A stretch of DNA of 64,000 bases from Polyangium sp. 15x6. GTDB lineage: Bacteria; Myxococcota_A; Polyangia; Polyangiales; Polyangiaceae. The notes beneath the pieces were generated by a model. It made no database searches. It was not told where the DNA came from and worked only from the letters and a program-made list of their open reading frames with translations. This document shows, piece after piece, positions 58,102 to 64,000 of the stretch. The stretch spans positions 62,001 to 126,000 of the forward strand of contig NZ_JASBQE010000027.1 of assembly GCF_029960785.1 (NCBI RefSeq), read 5' to 3'. Made by a program: the position numbers and the translations under genes. The number at the start of each line of letters is the position of its first letter. Position 1 is the stretch's first letter.

Positions 58102-58983
58102 TCACTTGCCGAAATACGGCTTGATGGCATCGAGCCAGTGCGGGTACGCCTCGTATACCTCTTCATACAACTCCCAAACGGTATCCGCCTTGAGATTCTT
58201 CGGCCTCCTCTGGCTGAGCCAGCGCGTGATCCGCTTGTGCTCCGCCTCCGTCAAGATCACGGCGGGCAGCTTGTCGAAATTCTTCGTGAAACGCAGCTTG
58301 TCCGCCATGGCCACTTCGAGGATGTGATGCGCCTGATAGGCCCCACCGAGCCCATCGGTGAACTTCTTCATCACCTCGTACGCGCCAATCGCGCCGTTCT
58401 GCTCCAGCGCATGCGCGATGTCCGCCCCGTACTGCTTCGCCAGGAACTCCGCCGTCTCCTTGGATGACTCCACGGTCCCCTGAAGGATGAGCGGCGCCTT
58501 CTTCGCACACGCCTCCTCCAGCTTCTTCACGAACTTGTCGGCCTGCCCGAGGAGCACGCCCGAGGCGATCGCCGCGGTGGCCACCGCCGCCTGGACGATC
58601 GGGTTGTCGACGCCGTCCTCGTTCGTCCCCCCGATGACGCCGAATTGCTTGCCATCCTTCCGCGAAAGGTCGGCGTTCATCTCGCCGTTCGCGATGGCAG
58701 ACGCGATCGCAAGCTCCAGCGCGATCTCTTCGAGCCGCGTCTTCGGCTTGCCTGTGCCCTTCCCGGTCCCCTTGCATCCCTCTTTCGTCTGGCCGCACGG
58801 GACCGCGCTCACGAGGGGACGCCCTTGCCGATGCTGAAGCTCCGGCAGCGCCCCGCCCCGATCCACCAGCGTGCAATGCTCGTCCACGCACTTCGGCGGA
58901 TGCACCTCGTCCCGTTTCGGCAAGGTCGACTCTGACGGCAAGAGCGGCTCATTCGACAGCACGCCCTCGGGCGGAGGCGGCAT
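58102..58983 (-). CDS. SitA6-like toxin, C-terminal nuclease part
   Basis: A 293-residue frame. The N-terminal part is Pro-rich and then Cys-containing (KCVDEHCTLVDRGG, AVPCGQTKEGC). The C-terminal ~90 residues hold the likely toxin domain: QAHHILEVAMADKL with AHH at 218-220 and a later His in LTEAEHKRITRWL. This is the pattern of AHH/HNH-type nucleases in polymorphic toxins. On its own it has no signal peptide. A separate upstream frame (58949-59296) supplies one and overlaps it by 35 bp, in the +1 frame. ATG 58983 follows GCGAAGG. It may be the second half of a frameshifted gene. Confidence 0.75.
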   Translation of the reverse strand: MPPPPEGVLSNEPLLPSESTLPKRDEVHPPKCVDEHCTLVDRGGALPELQHRQGRPLVSAVPCGQTKEGCKGTGKGTGKPKTRLEEIALELAIASAIANGEMNADLSRKDGKQFGVIGGTNEDGVDNPIVQAAVATAAIASGVLLGQADKFVKKLEEACAKKAPLILQGTVESSKETAEFLAKQYGADIAHALEQNGAIGAYEVMKKFTDGLGGAYQAHHILEVAMADKLRFTKNFDKLPAVILTEAEHKRITRWLSQRRPKNLKADTVWELYEEVYEAYPHWLDAIKPYFGK

Positions 58984-59296
58984 CCTTCGCCGGGGCCGGC
59001 TTCGGGCGCGGCGGCGGCGTGGGGCAGGTCAGCTTGTTGTGCGGGATCGGTAGGAGTTTCGTGCTCGCGGGCGGCGCGTAGGGGTCGAATACGTAGGTTG
59101 TGAGCCCCTGGCTCTTCAGCGTGAACTTCGCGCGGCTCGTCGTCCACATGGCCTTCGCCCCCGGCGAGTAGGCCCATTCGTTCACGTTCGGCGCGACGTC
59201 CGGCGGCCTGACGCAGACGCGGATCTGCGCGCGGACGAGAGACGGCACACACAGGACGAGAAGAACCGCGAGGAGGAGGGCGCCATGGCGACGCAT
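58949..59296 (-). CDS. secreted protein, likely N-terminal part of the SitA6-like toxin (frame-split)
   Basis: A 115-residue frame with a clear signal peptide (HGALLLAVLLVLCVPSLVRAQ, cleavage near residue 24). It continues with RVCVRPPDVAPNVNEWAYSPGAK and YVFDPYAPPASTKLLPIPHNKLTCP, then a Pro-rich run. This last composition carries straight on in the next frame (PPPPEG...), suggesting one protein with a +1 shift near a CCGCCGCCG tract. Alternatively it is a genuine small gene overlapping the next. ATG 59296 is preferred to a TTG at 59332. No lipobox is seen, whereas SitA proteins are normally lipoproteins. Confidence 0.55.
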   Translation of the reverse strand: MRRHGALLLAVLLVLCVPSLVRAQIRVCVRPPDVAPNVNEWAYSPGAKAMWTTSRAKFTLKSQGLTTYVFDPYAPPASTKLLPIPHNKLTCPTPPPRPKPAPAKDAASARGRAVE

Positions 59297-59332
59297 GCGA
59301 ACCAGGACACACAAAACGTGTGCGCGGAGCAA

Positions 59333-59702
59333 CTTTCCACCAAACCCGCGCTCCGACCCGTCTCGCGCCGATCCTGAAAGGCTGAACCGCCCGCCGACCC
59401 TTCCTTGCCGAAAAAACGGCTCCGTTTTTTGTCGCCCGACCCTTCCTTCACAAAAAACGGAAGGCTCGGCGGCGCCGCGACCCTTCCTTGCCGGACCGAG
59501 CCTCTCCTCGGCGCGCCGCCGACCCGTCGGGCGCCGGTTCGACCTCCCCTTTTTTCGCAGACGACCCTCCCGCGGCGAATTTGGGAGAAGCCTTCCGCGC
59601 GAAAGACGCGTCGCGAGGCGATTCAGGGAACCGTTTTTTGGTCGAGGAAGGGTCGAGCGCCGGTTCGGGAAACCGATATCGGGCGGAGACGGGTCGAAAC
59701 GC
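59333..59702. repeat. intergenic region with recurring GACCCTTCCTT and CAAAAAACGG motifs
   Basis: No gene is supported in these 370 bp. GACCCTTCCTT occurs three times near 59397, 59438 and 59480 and once inverted near 59645. CAAAAAACGG or its inverse CCGTTTTTTG occurs four times. CCGGTTCG also recurs. The A/T runs stand out in a GC-rich genome. It looks like degenerate copies of a repeat. Confidence 0.55.
59411..59430. terminator. bidirectional terminator-like hairpin
   Basis: AAAAAACGG-CT-CCGTTTTTT is a perfect 9-bp stem with a 2-nt loop, T-rich on either strand. It could stop transcription leaving the gene at 59703 (leftward) before the toxin gene. Confidence 0.5.
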
Positions 59703-60383
59703 TTATTTTTCCCCGGTTCCGCCGCCGCCGCGCTTCTTGGCGGCGCTCGCGTCGGGGATGATCTCGTGGATCTGCGCCTCGGTGAGGCCGAGGTTCTTCA
59801 GGTCGCGCTTGAAGTTCTTGAGGCGCGTGTGCGCGCCTCGCACGGCGGCGCGATAACCGGCCTCGGCGACGACGCGGGCCGCCTCGACGGGTCGATACGC
59901 TTTCACGGCGACGTCGTACGCCTCGCGCTTCGCCTCGATGGCAGAGGCCCAGGCATTCCGCTTGTTCTCGGGCCATTGCGGCGCCTCGGCGGCGAGGATG
60001 CGGGCCTTCAGGACCTCCATGAGCAAGGGCTGCCCGAGCGGGTCGCCGGCGGTATACGTGCCGATACCCTCGGGATAGACGCCGTCCATGTGCGTGCTCT
60101 GCTTGGGCCGGCCGAGGGCATTCCACATCTCGTCGCGGACGCTGCCGATGAGGCCATCCGCGTCGTGATCGATGCCGGCCACGATGGCCCACGCGGCGGA
60201 CTCGGCCTTCTTCGCGGCCTCGTGGACCACCTTCGCATTGTCGATCGCCGTGACGCCCGGCTGGAGCCGGGCGACAGCCGTCTCGGCGACCTCGCCCCCG
60301 CGCCCAATGGCGGTTTCGTACGCAGAATGGACGTCCTCGTCGATGCGCTCGATGCCCCCGGTCGCGGCGATGACTTCTCCCAT
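59703..60383 (-). CDS. hypothetical protein, Ala-rich
   Basis: A 226-residue cytoplasmic protein without cysteines, signal peptide or membrane helix. It is largely alpha-helical and Ala/Glu-rich, with two charged helical blocks (NAKVVHEAAKKAESAAWAIVAG and VARVVAEAGYRAAVRGAHTRLKNFKRDLKNLG) and a Gly/Lys-rich tail. The start ATG 60383 follows a GGGGGC stretch. Its upstream neighbour is an alpha/beta hydrolase; no operon link is clear (128-bp gap). No family was recognised. Confidence 0.65.
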   Translation of the reverse strand: MGEVIAATGGIERIDEDVHSAYETAIGRGGEVAETAVARLQPGVTAIDNAKVVHEAAKKAESAAWAIVAGIDHDADGLIGSVRDEMWNALGRPKQSTHMDGVYPEGIGTYTAGDPLGQPLLMEVLKARILAAEAPQWPENKRNAWASAIEAKREAYDVAVKAYRPVEAARVVAEAGYRAAVRGAHTRLKNFKRDLKNLGLTEAQIHEIIPDASAAKKRGGGGTGEK

Positions 60384-60510
60384 GGGAAATGCCCCCTTTA
60401 TGTGTGTAAAGGCGTATGAGCGGCCACCATGCTACAAAGGTGGGGGAGCTGTCAAGAGGGAAAGGGCGGGAGCGGGGGGCGCGAGCGGGAGCGAGCCCGT
60501 GACGGGGCCG

Positions 60511-61713
60511 CTACCGGGGCAATCGGTCGAGGAGCCACATGCCGAGCTCTTCGGTCATCAGCGTGTGCTTCTCGTTCTGGCTGGCGCAGATGTAATCGTC
60601 GACGGCGAACGCGTCGGGGTGCAGGTCGGTGACGTCGGCCGACAAGTTCGTCCACGGATCGGTGCTGACCGCGATGGCGCTGCCGGTCGGGACGAAGCTG
60701 GTCGAGGGATACGGGCACTTGACCGCGCCGGGAATCGCGGCGTTCAGGGCCTTGAACGCGAGGTCGAACGATTCGAGCGTTCCGCCGTGCGCCCCGTCGG
60801 CTTCGGGAAGCCCGCTCGTGCGCTTCTCCAGGTTGTCGAACGCGGGGCCGCCCTGGAACACCACCTCGTTATCGCCCGCGGCCTGGGAGAAGAGCGCGAA
60901 GCCTTCGAGCGCGCCGCCGGCGACGCCGTGCAGCGCTTCCTTGCCGGCCGGGACGCCGCTATTGCCCTTGCCAGCGCCGTTCGCGAGAGCGAGCTTCCGC
61001 GGGCGCATGGGCCAGTTGCCGACCGTGCTCAACTCTTCGAGGAACTTGGTGCGCTCCGGGTCCTCGCGCGGGGTGTCCCCGAGCTCGGCGATGTGGCGCC
61101 ACAGCAATTGCCGCGAAGCGGGGCTATTGACCTGCTCGGAGAGCGCGGGCACGAGGCCGCGCAGCGCGTGCGCCAGCGCCTGCAAGCCGATCGGCATCCA
61201 GGCGCCGTGGTGCGGGCTGTCGTAGGAGACGTAAAGCGCCGTCTGGTGGTCCATGCCGTCGTTCTCCATCTTGGCCAGGCTGTAGCGCGTGATGAGGCCT
61301 CCCATGCTGAAGCCGCCGACGGTGAGAGGGGCGCTGCCGAGCCGTTCGGCGAGCGCCCTCATGATGCAGCGCTGAGCAGTGCTGGCGTTGTGCAGGATGG
61401 AGGCCGTGCAGTCGTCGTAGCCGAGGATCACCAGGTCGTGGCCGCGTTTGCGCAGCTCGGAAGCGAACGGGAACTGGCCGCCCTCCAGCCCGTTCCAGAA
61501 CTCGTTGAGGTCGGTCGGGCCCTGGTGAAAGCCGTCCGAGAGGATGACGGGTCGGGTCAGGCCAAACCTGGGGTTCGCGAGATACACCCAGGCCTTGCCG
61601 CCCTTCCTGTCGGCGCCCGGTATCTCCCAGACCGCGTCCGGCGTGGGGGCCGCGGGCACATCCTTTTTGACGCGCCCCATCAGATCCCAGCTCGCGATGT
61701 TGTTCTTGATCAT
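60511..61713 (-). CDS. alpha/beta hydrolase, esterase/lipase-like
   Basis: A 400-residue protein with no signal peptide. VILSDGFHQGPTDLNEF looks like the oxyanion strand, and VGGFSMGGLITRY gives the nucleophile elbow GFSMG. SYDSPHHGAWMP is a lipase-like SPHHG motif shared with many esterases and with the lipase at 3964. The catalytic Asp is probably in the AVDDYICAS region and the His in EKHTLMTEEL near the C-terminus. ATG 61713 follows GAGAGGAGA. Substrate unknown. Confidence 0.82.
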   Translation of the reverse strand: MIKNNIASWDLMGRVKKDVPAAPTPDAVWEIPGADRKGGKAWVYLANPRFGLTRPVILSDGFHQGPTDLNEFWNGLEGGQFPFASELRKRGHDLVILGYDDCTASILHNASTAQRCIMRALAERLGSAPLTVGGFSMGGLITRYSLAKMENDGMDHQTALYVSYDSPHHGAWMPIGLQALAHALRGLVPALSEQVNSPASRQLLWRHIAELGDTPREDPERTKFLEELSTVGNWPMRPRKLALANGAGKGNSGVPAGKEALHGVAGGALEGFALFSQAAGDNEVVFQGGPAFDNLEKRTSGLPEADGAHGGTLESFDLAFKALNAAIPGAVKCPYPSTSFVPTGSAIAVSTDPWTNLSADVTDLHPDAFAVDDYICASQNEKHTLMTEELGMWLLDRLPR

Positions 61714-62019
61714 GGTGGTCTCCTCTCGGCGACTCCGTCGCCTCCCCTTTCGGGACCCAGGCCGCGTCACGGGTAGGCCGTATGCCCCCTCCGAGCTCGA
61801 CCGGGAACGCGAGGATATGTTTCGGGAACGGAGATGTCTGTAGGACCTTGGTCCTATACGGGGATCACGGGCACGGGTGGGAGGGGGAGCTCCCGCCGGA
61901 TCCCGCCGACCCGGTCACCGTCATGGGACGCTCGGTTCCCGGGCGCATCGTGAGCCCCCTGGTTCGCTTTGCCTTGTCGCCCGGCCGATCAACGTGCGAT
62001 TCGGTGCGCCATGCAGGCA
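61714..62019. other. intergenic region without a supportable gene
   Basis: These 306 bp separate divergent genes. Besides the palindrome at 61841-61856 no clear element is seen; the open frames are shadow-like. Confidence 0.5.
61841..61856. promoter_or_regulatory. 16-bp palindrome, operator-like
   Basis: TAGGACCTTGGTCCTA is a perfect inverted repeat of 7 bp around TT, in the gap between two divergent genes. No T-run follows. A dimeric regulator could bind here; this is inferred. Confidence 0.4.
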
Positions 62020-62598
62020 ATGAGGAGGCGCCGCTCGGCAATGCTGGGCGTGCTGGTGTTGGGCTTTGGTGGGGCAGGGGTGACGGGGGCGTGCGGGTCG
62101 CCTCTCGATCCGGGGCCTGTCGATTCGTGCTCGACTCCATCCGGCACCCCGACCGACACGTCGACCGAATGCGCGGAGCCGATGCCCAAGCCGTGCATGC
62201 GTTACCGCATCCCGCTCGTGGGAAACCCGAAGGAGGACGTCGCGCTGCGGAGCAAGTACCTCGCGGCCTTCGGCAGCGCTTGTTACATGTCCGAGGCCGG
62301 CACGTTCGACGGCTTCTACCAGGAGTGGGAGGACGTGTGTGCAGATGCCGTGAAGATCGCCGAACCCCATGGAGCGGCGCCGTACGACAAGGGTTATACG
62401 TGCCAGCCGGACGGCGAAGACAACGACACCCTGCAAGTTGGTCCGGATCCCGCAGCGCGCAGGCGGGGGCTGATCTTCTCCAGGAATCGCTTCAGCCGGA
62501 ACATGCCGTACGTCGTCTGCAGGAGTGTCTCCGGTGATGTTGCGTCTTCCTGCTCGGGAACATCCTCGGCCAATCCTGCGAAGACTTCCCGTTCGTGA
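62020..62598 (+). CDS. small lipoprotein, possibly frameshifted at the C-terminus
   Basis: A 192-residue exported protein (signal peptide to GAC, Cys25). A Thr/Pro/Ser-rich linker leads into a domain with MRYRIPLVGNPKEDVAL, then ACYMSEAGTFDGFYQEWED and CQPDGEDNDTLQVGPDPAARR. The last ~20 residues are low-complexity Ser/Ala. In another frame, just past 62536, a more protein-like stretch LGNILGQSCEDF is open for about 60 codons, so the gene may have suffered a frameshift near 62537. ATG 62011 is an alternative start. No family was recognised. Confidence 0.6.
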   Translation: MRRRRSAMLGVLVLGFGGAGVTGACGSPLDPGPVDSCSTPSGTPTDTSTECAEPMPKPCMRYRIPLVGNPKEDVALRSKYLAAFGSACYMSEAGTFDGFYQEWEDVCADAVKIAEPHGAAPYDKGYTCQPDGEDNDTLQVGPDPAARRRGLIFSRNRFSRNMPYVVCRSVSGDVASSCSGTSSANPAKTSRS

Positions 62599-62903
62599 CG
62601 CGAAAGCCTTCGATGATTGCGTGCATGGTTGACCCACGAATCCGCGAAAAACTCAACCCCAAAATCGAGATTGGTTCGTCGGCGGAGATGGCAAGGTCGT
62701 CGCTGGTCTTGACTCGGCCTGTGCGATGAACTGCGCATCGCGCAGTTCATCGCCCCCGGGTCCAGCCCCTGGCTGGTCCGGGTCCAGGGGCGGACAGCCC
62801 CTGGTGGGGCCTGGGGCAACGCCCCAGCGCAACGGCTCCCCGATGAAAGAGATCAATGGCCTTGCTCTGGCGATCCATATAAGCTCGGCCCGAGGAGGTT
62901 CTC
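62599..62903. other. intergenic spacer with strong inverted repeat and CCCCTGG-rich block
   Basis: In this 305-bp gap the left part is open in another frame (see the preceding gene). The middle holds a 14-bp perfect hairpin at 62723-62753. Between 62760 and 62830 the words AGCCCCTGG, GGGTCCAG and GGGGC recur in both orientations, giving further stems. This kind of GC-rich hairpin cluster is typical of dispersed intergenic repeats. Confidence 0.6.
62723..62753. repeat. 14-bp perfect inverted repeat
   Basis: GCGATGAACTGCGC (62723-62736) and GCGCAGTTCATCGC (62740-62753) pair perfectly around ATC. No T-run follows on either strand, so it is more likely a repeat-element or protein site than a terminator. 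Confidence 0.75.
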
Positions 62904-63803
62904 ATGCGCACGCATCGACCTGTCATTCTCGTGGCGCTCCTTTCGGCCGCCGCCGTCGTGATGTCTGCCATGCCGGGGTGTAAGGGCGACGAGACGCCGC
63001 CGGGCGGCGAAGGCCCGGATCCGACAGGCGGCGATTTCTTCTCGAGGTATGCGAAGGCCCTCTGCGACCGCACGTTTGCGTGCTGCGATGCGGCGACCCG
63101 GGCTGCGCACGGCTTGGATGCGAGCTCTGCCGACACGTGCGCCTCGGAGTTTGCGGCGATTTTTGTTGCCATCAACGGCGGAAACGAGGTGAAGGGCACG
63201 TTCGTCTCGGAAAAGGCGGAGGCTTGCCTCGCTGAGGTGGGCGCTGCTCCCTGCGCCGAGATTGAGATTTTGGGCGTCGTTTTGGGGGTGGACGACAAGC
63301 ACACGCCGTCCTGCCTCGACGCGTTTGACGGCGCCGTGCCCGAGGGTGAGGCCTGTAACACGGACTGGGACTGCGCCCGGGACCGCTGCCTGCGCACCAT
63401 CGACGCGAACGGGCAGATGTCGACGGCGTGTACGGCGCTGGGAGCGGACGGAGCGCCATGCTCGGCTTCGTTCGATTGCGAGGACGCGCTCCGGTGCGAC
63501 AAGACCGCGTCGCCCGATGCGGGGACGTGCGCGCCGCGGCTCGCCGTGGGCGGGTCGTGCAAGGGGAACAGCGATTGCCTGGCGGAGCTCCGCTGCGCCC
63601 AGGATGACACGTGTCAGACGCGTGAGCAGGCGGGCGGTCCATGCGCGTCGGACGAAGACTGCGCAGCCGGCATGATGTGCCAGGGCGCCATGTGCGCGCC
63701 GCTCGGCGCGGGCGGCGCGCCCTGCTCCACCGATTCGGATTGCGCGTCTTCCGCGTGTGTCGATGCGACGGGCACCTGCGCCGACGTCTGCATGGGCGGC
63801 TGA
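62904..63803 (+). CDS. cysteine-rich lipoprotein (Dickkopf-like repeats)
   Basis: A 299-residue lipoprotein (lipobox MPGC, Cys26). After a domain with CDRTFACCDAATRA, the C-terminal half is made of disulfide modules of the form GxxCxxxxDCxxxxxC, such as EGEACNTDWDCARDRC and GGPCASDEDCAAGMMC, and GGAPCSTDSDCASSAC. It has the same architecture as the protein at 40113, with which it is probably paralogous. ATG 62904 follows GAGGTT. It is 39 bp upstream of the next gene. Confidence 0.85.
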   Translation: MRTHRPVILVALLSAAAVVMSAMPGCKGDETPPGGEGPDPTGGDFFSRYAKALCDRTFACCDAATRAAHGLDASSADTCASEFAAIFVAINGGNEVKGTFVSEKAEACLAEVGAAPCAEIEILGVVLGVDDKHTPSCLDAFDGAVPEGEACNTDWDCARDRCLRTIDANGQMSTACTALGADGAPCSASFDCEDALRCDKTASPDAGTCAPRLAVGGSCKGNSDCLAELRCAQDDTCQTREQAGGPCASDEDCAAGMMCQGAMCAPLGAGGAPCSTDSDCASSACVDATGTCADVCMGG

Positions 63804-63842
63804 CCCTTTGAGAACGGCGACGGACGAGGGTAGCATCGCCGC

Positions 63843-64000
63843 ATGTCCACCCGCATCACGATCCAGACCGAGGACGGTGTCGCGCCTGCGTTCGTGTTCG
63901 GCGCGAAGGCCGCGCCGCGCGTGCTGCTCCTGATCGACGGCATCGGCATGCGCGCGGCGATGCACGCGCTCGCCGAGCGCCTCTCGTCCGAGGGCTTCCA
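63843..64000 (+). CDS. dienelactone hydrolase family protein (partial, start only)
   Basis: The first 52 codons of a gene cut by the window edge. After the ATG, STRITIQTEDGVAPAFVFG is followed by RVLLLIDGIGMRAAMHALAERLSSEGF, which matches the first strand, oxyanion region and following helix of dienelactone hydrolase-like alpha/beta hydrolases (VLLIDGxGMR...MAERLA). The catalytic residues lie beyond the window. It starts 39 bp after the Cys-rich lipoprotein. Confidence 0.7.
   Translation, partial: MSTRITIQTEDGVAPAFVFGAKAAPRVLLLIDGIGMRAAMHALAERLSSEGF

Overview
This is a GC-rich window with the gene content of a myxobacterium, most likely the Polyangiales (Sorangium/Polyangium-like). The signs are many lipoproteins with an N-terminal lipobox, paralogous cysteine-rich (Dickkopf-like) secreted proteins, several large Ser/Thr kinases, an FHA-domain sigma-54 activator, a fibro-slime protein, and a SitA6/SitI6-type toxin-immunity pair, a family described from Myxococcus outer-membrane exchange. 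Genus and species cannot be read from the sequence alone. No rRNA, tRNA, CRISPR array or insertion sequence was seen.

Layout. 1-6.9 kb: the end of an unknown gene, a lipoprotein, an ECF sigma factor translationally coupled to a TonB-domain protein, a second TonB protein, a lipase with its dedicated foldase, and thiD. 6.9-13.3 kb: fibro-slime lipoprotein, msrA, serpin, a gene-poor 750 bp stretch with an orphan terminator, a hypothetical gene, and a transglutaminase-like/DUF350 pair. 13.5-20.8 kb: M3 oligopeptidase coupled to hslO (Hsp33), a DHCR24-like flavin oxidoreductase, a large esterase-like lipoprotein, and a peroxiredoxin with a histone-H1-like tail. 20.87-21.35 kb: a 21-bp tandem repeat array. 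21.5-29.6 kb: a kinase-nSTAND-WD40 protein, an FHA-sigma-54 activator, a well-spaced -24/-12 promoter and an amidohydrolase. This reads as one signalling circuit.

32.6-40.05 kb is the most interesting region: a compact RiPP locus. It has a peptidase-containing ABC exporter and two membrane-fusion adaptors on the minus strand. Divergent from them are a radical SAM/SPASM enzyme, two small precursor peptides with near-identical 36-residue double-glycine leaders but different two-cysteine cores, and a TPR-like helical protein. The second precursor's ribosome binding site lies in a (GGGA)6 tract.

40-57 kb: cysteine-rich lipoproteins (two of them a tandem duplicate pair with signs of gene conversion), an aminotransferase, a membrane class III nucleotide cyclase, two MscS-type channels, a Ser/Thr kinase operon, an LRR lipoprotein, and a diadenylate-cyclase-like (DAC) protein. 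57.2-59.3 kb: the SitI6/SitA6-like immunity/toxin pair, in which the toxin reading frame appears split by a +1 frameshift. 59.3-64 kb: intergenic repeats, a hypothetical gene, an alpha/beta hydrolase, a small lipoprotein with a possibly shifted C-terminus, a hairpin-rich spacer, another Cys-rich lipoprotein, and the start of a dienelactone-hydrolase-like gene.
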